Positions 21,743 to 30,253 of a DNA stretch of 30,582 nt are shown here, in pieces. How positions within the stretch are numbered: position 1 is the stretch's first letter; each line of letters begins with the position of its first letter. Below the pieces are notes generated by a model. It ran no database searches. It was not told where the DNA came from and worked only from the letters and a program-made list of their open reading frames with translations. Both the position numbers and the translations under genes were made by a program. Source of the stretch: Utricularia gibba. Lineage: Eukaryota; Streptophyta; Magnoliopsida; Lamiales; Lentibulariaceae. The DNA is taken from contig NEEC01000339.1 of NCBI GenBank assembly GCA_002189035.1, positions 1 to 30,582 of the forward strand. Direction: 5' to 3'.

Positions 21743-22278
21743 CGTAAGACACTTTTCGTTGTGGTTTGTTTTTAATATGTCCAAAGTTATGGGACAAACG
21801 TAACTCCAAATTATACTACTTGGAGCACGAATAGGGCTTCCCAATGGTGTGCTATGAAGAGTTAGATCTGCATGATTTGGAAGAGGTGCTTCGTGGACCA
21901 GGATGTGCGACATAGTCATTTCATTGCGCATCACCATTCGGGGTGCAGCCTAAAAATCACACGTGCACCGGATTTGTTAAAAATAAATATTTACGCATAT
22001 CCTGGTATACAACAGTGTTGGGATAAGTGATGCCACGAAATTCATGATGTAACATGTGACTTTTTTCCATCTTGATCGCATATCCGATGAAGTTTGACGC
22101 CATACTTTTTTTGGCAGTTGATTGATGCAATTAGTTGCTATGATACTTCTGATTCTTGATGCACCATTCCCTTACAACATGTCTCTAGTGGTTACTTGAT
22201 TCTTTTGCCGTGTATCCCATTTGCATCAATTTCGAGAACGAGAAGCACATTATTAAACGCAGCCACCAAGGAAGGACG
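21743..22278 (+). repeat. Satellite monomer 42 (M)
   Basis: 536 bp, among the longest. MluI start, CCAAAGTTATGGG, GTTAGATCTG, GCATGATTTGG, CACCGGATTTG, beta tract ending GGTATACAACAG, GCCATACTTTTTTTGGCAG with a lengthened T run. Confidence 0.93.
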
Positions 22279-22811
22279 CGTAAGACACTTTTCGTTGTGG
22301 TTTGTTTTTAATATGTCCAAAGTTATGGGACAAACGTAACTCCAAATTATACTACTTGGAGCACGAATAGGGCTTCCCAATGGTGTGCTATGAAGAGTTA
22401 GCATCTGCATGTTTTGGAAGAGGTGCTTCGTGGACCAGGATGTGCGACCTAGTCATTTCATTGCGCATCACCATTCGGGTGCAGCCGAAAAATCACACGT
22501 GCACTGGATTCGTTAAAAGTAAACATTTTTGCGTACCTGGAGTATAATAGTGTTGGGATAAGTGATGCCACGAAATTCATGATGTAACATGTGACTTTTT
22601 TCCATCTTGATCGCATATCCGATGAAGTTTGACACAATATGTTTTGGCTGTTGATTGATGCAATTAGTTGCTATGATACTTCTGATTCTTGATGCACCAT
22701 TCCCTTACACCATGTCTCTAGTGGCTATTTGATTCTTTTGCCGTGTATCTTGTTTGCATCAATTTCGAGAACGAGAAGCACAATATTAAACGCAGCCACC
22801 AAGGAAGGACA
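22279..22811 (+). repeat. Satellite monomer 43 (A)
   Basis: 533 bp. MluI start, CCAAAGTTATGGG, GTTAGCATCTG, GACCTAGTC, GCAGCCGAAAAA, alpha tract, CACAATATGTTTTGG, CTTGTTTGCAT, CACAATATT. Confidence 0.94.
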
Positions 22812-23342
22812 CGTAAGACACTTTTCGTTGTGGTTTGTTTTTAATATGTCCACAGTTATCGGACAAACGAAACTCCAAATTATACTACTTGGAGCTCGAA
22901 TCGGGCTTCCCAATGGTGTGCTATGAAGAGTTAGGATCTGCATGTTTTGGAAGAGGTGCTTCGTGACCAGGATGTGCGACATAGTCATTTCATTGCGCAT
23001 CACCATTCGGGGTGCAGCCTAAAAATCACACGTGCACTGGATTCGTTAAAAGTAAACATTTTTGCGTACCTGGTGTATAATAGTGTTGGGATAAGTGATG
23101 CCACGAAATTCATGATGTAACATGTGACTTTTTTCCATCTTGATCGCATATCCGATGATGTTTGACGCCATACGTTTTGGCAGTTGATTGATGCAATTAG
23201 TTGCTATGATACTTCTGATTCTTGATGCACCATTCCCTTACACATGTCTCTAGTGGCTACTTGATTCTTTTGCCGTGTATCCATTTGCATCAATTTCGAG
23301 AACGAGAAGCACATTATTAAACGCAGCCACCAAGGAAGGACG
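22812..23342 (+). repeat. Satellite monomer 44 (S)
   Basis: 531 bp. Its first 331 bases match unit 37 by eye, then CTTGATCGCAT, GATGATGTTTGACGCCATACG, TTGGCAGTTG, CCCTTACACATG, ATCCATTTGCAT. Confidence 0.94.
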
Positions 23343-23877
23343 CGTAAGACACTTTTCGTTGTGGTTTGTTTTTAATATGTCCAAAGTTATGGGACAAACG
23401 TAACTCCAAATTATACTACTTGGAGCACGAATAGGGCTTCCCAATGGTGTGCTATGAAGAGTTAGGATCTGCATGATTTGGAAGAGGTGCTTCGTGGACC
23501 AGGATGTGCGACATAGTCATTTCATTGCGCATCACCATTCGGGGTGCAGCCTAAAAATCACACGTGCACCGGATTTGTTAAAAATAAATATTTACGCATA
23601 TCCTGAGTATACAACAGTGTTGGGATAAGTGATGCCACGAAATTCATGATGTAACATGTGACTTTTTTCCATCTTGATCGCATATCCGATGAAGTTTGAC
23701 GCCATACGTTTTGGCAGTTGATTGATGCAATTAGTTGCTATGATACTTCTGATTCTTGATGCACATTCCCATACACCATGTCTCTAGTGGCTATTTGATT
23801 CTTTTGCCGTGTATCCCATTTGCATCAATTTCGAGAACGAGAAGCACATTATTAAACGCAGCCACCAAGGAAGGACA
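23343..23877 (+). repeat. Satellite monomer 45 (M)
   Basis: 535 bp. MluI start, CCAAAGTTATGGG, GCATGATTTGG, CACCGGATTTG, full beta tract, GACGCCATACG, TTGGCAGTTG, GATGCACATTCCC with one C lost. Confidence 0.94.
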
Positions 23878-24412
23878 CGTAAGACACTTTTCGTTGTGGT
23901 TTGTTTTTAATATGTCCACAGTTATGGACAAAACGTAACTCCAATTATACTACTTGGAGCACGAATAGGGCTTCCCAATGGTGTGCTATGAAGAGTTAGG
24001 TCTGCATGTTTTGGAAGAGGTGCTTCGTGGACCAGGATGTGCGACATAGTCATTTCATTGCGCATCACCATTCGGGGTGCAGCCTAAAAATCACACGTGC
24101 ACCGGATTTGTTAAAAATAAATATTTACGCATATCCTGAGTATACAACAGTGTTGGGATAAGTGATGCCACGAAATTCATGATGTAACATGTGACTTTTT
24201 TTTCCATCTTGATCGCATATCCGATGAAGTTTGACACCATATGTTTTGGCTGTTGATTGATTCAATTAGTTGCCATGATACTTCTGATTCTTGATGCACC
24301 ATTCCCATACACATGTCTCTAGTGGCTATTTGATTCTTTTTCCGTGTATCTTGCTTGCATCAATTTCGAGAACGAGAAGCACAATATTAAACGCAGCCAC
24401 CAAGGAAGGACA
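23878..24412 (+). repeat. Satellite monomer 46 (beta with first X end)
   Basis: 535 bp. TTATGGACAAAACG, GTTAGGTCTG, CACCGGATTTG, beta tract, a lengthened T run before CCATC, CACCATATG, GATTGATTCAATT, then the first CCGTGTATCTTGCTTGCAT end and CACAATATT. Confidence 0.93.
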
Positions 24413-24947
24413 CGTAAGACACTTTTCGTTGTGGTTTGTTTTTAATATGTCCAAAGTTATGGGACAAACGTAACTCCAAATTATACTACTTGGAGCACGA
24501 ATAGGGGCTTCCCAATGGTGTGCTATGAAGAGTTAGGATCTGCATGTTTTGGAAGAGGTGCTTCGTGGACCAGGATGTGCGACATAGTCATTTCATTGCG
24601 CATCACCATTCGGGGTGCAGCCTAAAAATCACACGTGCACTGGATTCGTTAAAAGTAAACATTTTTGCGTACCTGGAGTATAATAGTGTTGGGATAAGTG
24701 ATGCCACGAAATTCATGATGTAACATGTGACTTTTTTCCATCTTGATCGCATATCCGATGAAGTTTGACACAATATGTTTTGGCTGTTGATTGATGCAAT
24801 TAGTTGCTATGATACTTCTGATTCTTGATGCACCATTCCCTTACACCATGTCTCTAGTGGCTATTTGATTCTTTTGCCGTGTATCTTGTTTGCATCAATT
24901 TCGAGAACGAGAAGCACAATATTAAACGCAGCCACCAAGGAAGGACA
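24413..24947 (+). repeat. Satellite monomer 47 (M start, A end)
   Basis: 535 bp. CCAAAGTTATGGG, GAATAGGGGC with an extra G, GACATAGTC, GCAGCCTAAAAA, alpha tract, CACAATATG, CTTGTTTGCAT, CACAATATT. Confidence 0.93.
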
Positions 24948-25479
24948 CGTAAGACACTTTTCGTTGTGGTTTGTTTTTAATATGTCCACAGTTATCGGAC
25001 AAACGAAACTCCAAATTATACTACTTGGAGCTCGAATCGGGCTTCCCAATGGTGTGCTATGAAGAGTTAGGATCTGCATGTTTTTGGAAGAGGTGCTTCG
25101 TGACCAGGATGTGCGACATAGTCATTTCATTGCGCATCACCATTCGGGGTGCAGCCTAAAAATCACACGTGCACTGGATTCGTTAAAAGTAAACATTTTT
25201 GCGTACCTGGTGTATAATAGTGTTGGGATAAGTGATGCCACGAAATTCATGATGTAACATGTGACTTTTTTCCATCTTGATCGCATATCCGATGAAGTTT
25301 GACGCCATATGTTTTGGCTGTTGATTGATGCAATTAGTTGCTATGATACTTCTGATTCTTGATGCACCATTCCCTTACACATGTCTCTAGTGGCTATTTG
25401 ATTCTTTTGCCGTGTATCCCTTTGCATCAATTTCGAGAACGAGAAGCACATTATTAAACGCAGCCACCAAGGAAGGACG
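24948..25479 (+). repeat. Satellite monomer 48 (S)
   Basis: 532 bp. TTATCGG, CGAAACTCC, GAGCTCGAATCGGG, GCATGTTTTTGG with an extra T, CGTGACC, alpha-prime, GACGCCATATG, TTGGCTGTTG, ATCCCTTTGCAT. Confidence 0.94.
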
Positions 25480-26004
25480 CGTAAGACACTTTTCGTTGTG
25501 GTTTGTTTTTAATATGTCCAAAGTTATGGGACAAACGTAACTCCAAATTATACTACTTGGAGCACGAATAGGGCTTCCCAATGGTGTGCTATGAAGAGTT
25601 AGATCTGCATGTTTTGGAAGAGGTGCTTCGTGGACCAGGATGTGCGACATAGTCATTTCATTGCGCATCACCATTCGGGGTGCAGCCTAAAAATCACACG
25701 TGCACCGGATTGTTAAAAATAATTTTTGCATACCTGAGTATAAACAGTGTTGGGATAAGTGATGCCACGAAATTCATGATGTAACATGTGACTTTTTTCC
25801 ATCTTGATCGCATATCCGATGAAGTTTGACACCATATGTTTTGGCTGTTGATTGATGCAATTAGTTGCTATGATACTTCTGATTCTTGATGCACATTCCC
25901 TACACCATGTCTCTAGTGGCTATTGATTCTTTTGCCGTGTATCTTTTTGCATCAATTTCGAGAACGAGAAGCACATTATTAAACGCAGCCACCAAGGAAG
26001 GACA
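25480..26004 (+). repeat. Satellite monomer 49 (M-like, shortened)
   Basis: 525 bp. MluI start, CCAAAGTTATGGG, GTTAGATCTG, CACCGGATTG with one T lost, AATAATTTTTGCATACC, GAGTATAAACAG, CACCATATG, ATCTTTTTGCAT. Confidence 0.93.
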
Positions 26005-26533
26005 CGTAAGACACTTTTCGTTGTGGTTTGTTTTTAATATGTCCACAGTTATGGGACAAACGTAACTCCAAATTATACTACTTGGAGCACGAATAGGGCT
26101 TCCAATGGTGTGCTATGAAGAGTTAGCATCTGCATGATTTGGAAGAGGTGCTTCGTGACCAGGATGTGCGACATAGTCATTTCATTGCGCATCACCATTC
26201 GGGTGCAGCCTAAAAATCACACGTGCACTGGATTCGTTAAAAGTAAACATTTTTGCGTACCTGGTGTATAATAGTGTTGGGATAAGTGATGCCACGAAAT
26301 TCATGATGTAACATGTGACTTTTTTCCATCTTGATCGCATATCCGATGAAGTTTGACACCATATGTTTTGGCTGTTGATTGATTCAATTAGTTGCCATGA
26401 TACTTCTGATTCTTGATGCACCATTCCCATACACATGTCTCTAGTGGCTATTTGATTCTTTTTCCGTGTATCTTGCTTGCATCAATTTCGAGAACGAGAA
26501 GCACATATTAAACGCAGCCACCAAGGAAGGACA
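26005..26533 (+). repeat. Satellite monomer 50 (alpha-prime, X end)
   Basis: 529 bp. TTATGGG, GAGCACGAATAGGG, GTTAGCATCTG, GCATGATTTGG, CGTGACC, alpha-prime, GATTGATTCAATT, X end, CACATATT. Confidence 0.93.
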
Positions 26534-27065
26534 CGTAAGACACTTTTCGTTGTGGTTTGTTTTTAATATGTCCACAGTTATGGACAAACGAAACTCCAAA
26601 TTATACTACTTGGAGCTCGAATCGGGCTTCCCAATGGTGTGCTATGAAGAGTTAGGATCTGCATGATTTGGAAGAGGTGCTTCGTGGACCAGGATGTGCG
26701 ACATAGTCATTTCATTGCGCATCACCATTCGGGGTGCAGCCTAAAAATCACACGTGCACTGGATTCGTTAAAAGTAAACATTTTTGCGTACCTGGAGTAT
26801 AATAGTGTTGGGATAAGTGATGCACGAAATTCATGATGTAACATGTGACTTTTTTCCATCTTGATCGCATATCCGATGAAGTTTGACACAATATGTTTTG
26901 GCTGTTGATTGATGCAATTAGTTGCTATGATACTTCTGATTCTTGATGCACCATTCCCTTACACCATGTCTCTAGTGGCTATTTGATTCTTTTGCCGTGT
27001 ATCTTGTTTGCATCAATTTCGAGAACGAGAAGCACAATATTAAACGCAGCCACCAAGGAAGGACA
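26534..27065 (+). repeat. Satellite monomer 51 (S/A chimera)
   Basis: 532 bp. TTATGGACAA, CGAAACTCC, GAGCTCGAATCGGG and GCATGATTTGG in the 5' part, then alpha tract, CACAATATG, CTTGTTTGCAT and CACAATATT of type A in the 3' part. Confidence 0.93.
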
Positions 27066-27592
27066 CGTAAGACACTTTTCGTTGTGGTTTGTTTTTAATG
27101 TCCACAGTTATCGGACAAACGAAACTCCAAATTATACTATTGGAGCTCGAATCGGGCTTCCCAATGGTGTGCTATGAAGAGTTAGGATCTGCATGTTTGG
27201 AAGAGGTGCTTCGTGACCAGGATGTGCGACATAGTCATTTCATTGCGCATCACCATTCGGGGTGCAGCCTAAAAATCACACGTGCACTGGATTCGTTAAA
27301 AGTAAACATTTTTGCGTACCTGGTGTATAATAGTGTTGGGATAAGTGATGCCACGAAATTCATGATGTAACATGTGACTTTTTCCATCTTGATCGCATAT
27401 CCGATGAAGTTTGACGCCATACGTTTTGGCAGTTGATTGATGCAATTAGTTGCTATGATACTTCTGATTCTTGATGCACCATTCCCTTACAACCATGTCT
27501 CTAGTGGTTATTTGATTCTTTTGCCGTGTATCCATTTGCATCAATTTCGAGAACGAGAAGCACATTATTAACGCAGCCACCAAGGAAGGACG
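27066..27592 (+). repeat. Satellite monomer 52 (S)
   Basis: 527 bp. TTTTTAATGTCC with two bases lost, TTATCGG, TATACTATTGGAGCTCGAATCGGG split by one lost C, CGTGACC, alpha-prime, GACGCCATACG, TTGGCAGTTG, ATTATTAACGC. Confidence 0.93.
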
Positions 27593-28128
27593 CGTAAGAC
27601 ACTTTTCGTTGTGGTTTGTTTTTAATATGTCCAAAGTTATGGGACAAACGTAACTCCAAATTATACTACTTGGAGCACGAATAGGGCTTCCCAATGGTGT
27701 GCTATGAAGAGTTAGATCTGCATGATTTGGAAGAGGTGCTTCGTGGACCAGGATGTGCGACATAGTCATTTCATTGCGCATCACCATTCGGGGTGCAGCC
27801 TAAAAATCACACGTGCACTGGATTTGTTAAAATAAATATTTACGCATATCCTGAGTATACAACAGTGTTGGGATAAGTGATGCCACGAAATTCATGATGT
27901 AACATGTGACTTTTTTCCATCTTGATCGCATATCCCGATGAAGTTTGACACCATATGTTTTGGCTGTTAATTGATTCAATTAGTTGCCATGATACTTCTG
28001 ATTCTTGATGCACCATTCCCATACACCATGTCTCTAGTGGCTATTTGATTCTTTTTCCCGTGTATCTTGCTTGCATCAATTTCGAGAACGAGAAGCACAT
28101 TATTAAACGCAGCCACCAAGGAAGGACA
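27593..28128 (+). repeat. Satellite monomer 53 (M with X end)
   Basis: 536 bp. MluI start, CCAAAGTTATGGG, GTTAGATCTG, GCATGATTTGG, CACTGGATTTG, beta tract, ATATCCCGATG with an extra C, CTGTTAATTGATTCAATT, X end. Confidence 0.93.
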
Positions 28129-28659
28129 CGTAAGACACTTTTCGTTGTGGTTTGTTTTTAATATGTCCACAGTTATGGACAAAACGTAACTCCAAATTAT
28201 ACTTCTTGGAGCACGAATAGGGCTTCCCAATGGTGTGCTATGAAGAGTTAGCATCTGCATGATTTGGAAGAGGTGCTTCGTGACCAGGATGTGCGACATA
28301 GTCATTTCATTGCGCATCACCATTCGGGGTGCAGCCTAAAAATCACACGTGCACTGGATTCGTTAAAAGTAAACATTTTTGCGTACCTGGTGTATAATAG
28401 TGTTGGGATAAGTGATGCCACGAAATTCATGATGTAACATGTGACTTTTTTCCATCTTGATCGCATATCCGATGAAGTTTGACACATATGTTTTGGCTGT
28501 TGATTGATGCAATTAGTTGCCATGATACTTCTGATTCTTGATGCACCATTCCCATACACCATGTCTCTAGTGGCTATTTGATTCTTTTCCGTGTATCTTG
28601 CTTGCATCAATTTCGAGAACGAGAAGCACAATATTAAACGCAGCCACCAAGGAAGGACA
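28129..28659 (+). repeat. Satellite monomer 54 (alpha-prime, X end, TTCTTGG marker)
   Basis: 531 bp. TTATGGACAAAACG, TATACTTCTTGG (the only copy right of unit 29), GTTAGCATCTG, GCATGATTTGG, CGTGACC, alpha-prime, CACATATG, X end, CACAATATT. Confidence 0.93.
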
Positions 28660-29189
28660 CGTAAGACACTTTTCGTTGTGGTTTGTTTTTAATATGTCCA
28701 AGTTATCGGACAAACGAAACTCCAAATTATACTACTTGGAGCTCGAATCGGGCTTCCCAATGGTGTGCTATGAAGAGTTAGGATCTGCATGATTTGGAAG
28801 AGGTGCTTCGTGGACCAGGATGTGCGACATAGTCATTTCATTGCGCATCACCATTCGGGGTGCAGCCTAAAAATCACACGTGCACTGGATTCGTTAAAAG
28901 TAAACATTTTTGCGTACCTGGAGTATAATAGTGTTGGGATAAGTGATGCCACGAAATTCATGATGTAACATGTGACTTTTTTCCATCTTGATCGCATATC
29001 CGATGAAGTTTGACACATATGTTTGGCTGTTGATTGATGCAATTAGTTGCTATGATACTTCTGATTCTTGATGCACCATTCCCTTACACCATGTCTCTAG
29101 TGGCTATTTGATTCTTTTGCCGTGTATCTTGTTTGCATCAATTTCGAGAACGAGAAGCACATATTAAACGCAGCCACCAAGGAAGGACA
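28660..29189 (+). repeat. Satellite monomer 55 (S/A chimera)
   Basis: 530 bp. CCAAGTTATCGG, CGAAACTCC, GAGCTCGAATCGGG, GCATGATTTGG, alpha tract, CACATATGTTTGG, CTTGTTTGCAT, CACATATT. Confidence 0.93.
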
Positions 29190-29721
29190 CGTAAGACACT
29201 TTTCGTTGTGGTTTGTTTTTAATATGTCCACAGTTATGGGACAAACGTAACTCCAAATTATACTACTTGGAGCACGAATAGGGCTTCCCAATGGTGTGCT
29301 ATGAAGAGTTAGCATCTGCATGTTTGGAAGAGGTGCTTCGTAGACCAGGATGTGCGACATAGTCATTTCATTGCGCATCACCATTCGGGGTGCAGCCTAA
29401 AAATCACACGTGCACTGGATTCGTTAAAAGTAAACATTTTTGCGTACCTGGTGTATAATAGTGTTGGGATAAGTGATGCCACGAAATTCATGATGTAACA
29501 TGTGACTTTTTTCCATCTTGATCGCATATCCGATGAAGTTTGACACTATATTTTTGGCTGTTGATTGATTCAATTAGTTGCCATGATACTTCTGATTCTT
29601 GATGCACCATTCCCATACACCATGTCTCTAGTGGCTATTTGATTTTTTTTCCGTGTATCTTGCTTGCATCAATTTCGAGAACGAGAAGCACAATATTAAA
29701 CGCAGCCACCAAGGAAGGACA
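29190..29721 (+). repeat. Satellite monomer 56 (alpha-prime, X end)
   Basis: 532 bp. TTATGGG, GAGCACGAATAGGG, GTTAGCATCTG, CGTAGACC (shared only with unit 58), alpha-prime, CACTATATTTTTGG, GATTGATTCAATT, X end. Confidence 0.93.
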
Positions 29722-30253
29722 CGTAAGACACTTTTCGTTGTGGTTTGTTTTTAATATGTCCACAGTTATCGGACAAACGAAACTCCAAATTATACTACTT
29801 GGAGCTCGAATCGGGCTTCCCAATGGTGTGCTATGAAGAGTTAGGATCTGCATGATTTGGAAGAGGTGCTTCGTGGACCTGGATGTGCGACATAGTCATT
29901 TCATTGCGCATCACCATTCGGGTGCAGCCTAAAAATCACACGTGCACTGGATTCGTTAAAAGTAAACATTTTTGCGTACCTGAGTATAATAGTGTTGGGA
30001 TAAGTGATGCCACGAAATTCATGATGTAACATGTGACTTTTTTCCATCTTGATCGCATATCCGATGAAGTTTGACACAATATGTTTCGGCTGTTGATTGA
30101 TGCAATTAGTTGCTATGATACTTCTGATTCTTGATGCACCATTCCCTTACACCATGTCTCTAGTGGCTATTTGATTCTTTTGCCGTGTATCTTGTTTGCA
30201 TCAATTTCGAGAACGAGAAGCACAATATTAAACGCAGCCACCAAGGAAGGACA
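29722..30253 (+). repeat. Satellite monomer 57 (S/A chimera)
   Basis: 532 bp. TTATCGG, CGAAACTCC, GAGCTCGAATCGGG, GCATGATTTGG, CGTGGACCTGG (private), alpha-type tract with GAGTATAATAG, CACAATATGTTTCGG, CTTGTTTGCAT. Confidence 0.93.

Larger units (their letters stand above)
20678..22278 (+). repeat. Higher-order repeat block 2, units 40-42 (A-S-M)
   Basis: This is a three-monomer version. Unit 40 is A and shares TTTCGG with unit 36. Unit 41 is S and shares the otherwise unique CTTGGTCGCAT with unit 37. Unit 42 is M. It lacks a counterpart of unit 39, as expected from an unequal exchange that removed one monomer. Confidence 0.8.
22279..24412 (+). repeat. Higher-order repeat block 3, units 43-46 (A-S-M-X)
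   Basis: Unit 43 is A with a MluI start, 44 is S, 45 is M and 46 is a beta unit ending in the X form (GATTGATTCAATT, TTTTTCCGTG, CTTGCTTGCAT). Unit 44 matches unit 37 base for base over its first 331 bases by eye. This block is the first place where the X end appears. Confidence 0.8.
24413..26533 (+). repeat. Higher-order repeat block 4, units 47-50 (A-like, S, M, X)
   Basis: Unit 47 opens with CCAAAGTTATGGG but is A-like in its 3' half (alpha tract, CACAATATG, CTTGTTTGCAT, CACAATATT). Unit 48 is S, 49 is M-like with a MluI start but a shortened mixed tract, and 50 carries alpha-prime and the X end. S-to-S distance from the previous block is 2136 bp. Confidence 0.75.
26534..28659 (+). repeat. 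Higher-order repeat block 5, units 51-54 (S/A chimera, S, M, X)
   Basis: Unit 51 has S markers in its 5' part and A markers in its 3' part; 52 is S, 53 is M with an X end, and 54 is alpha-prime with an X end. MluI-to-MluI distance from the previous block is 2113 bp. Order is retained although individual units have been reshuffled. Confidence 0.7.
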
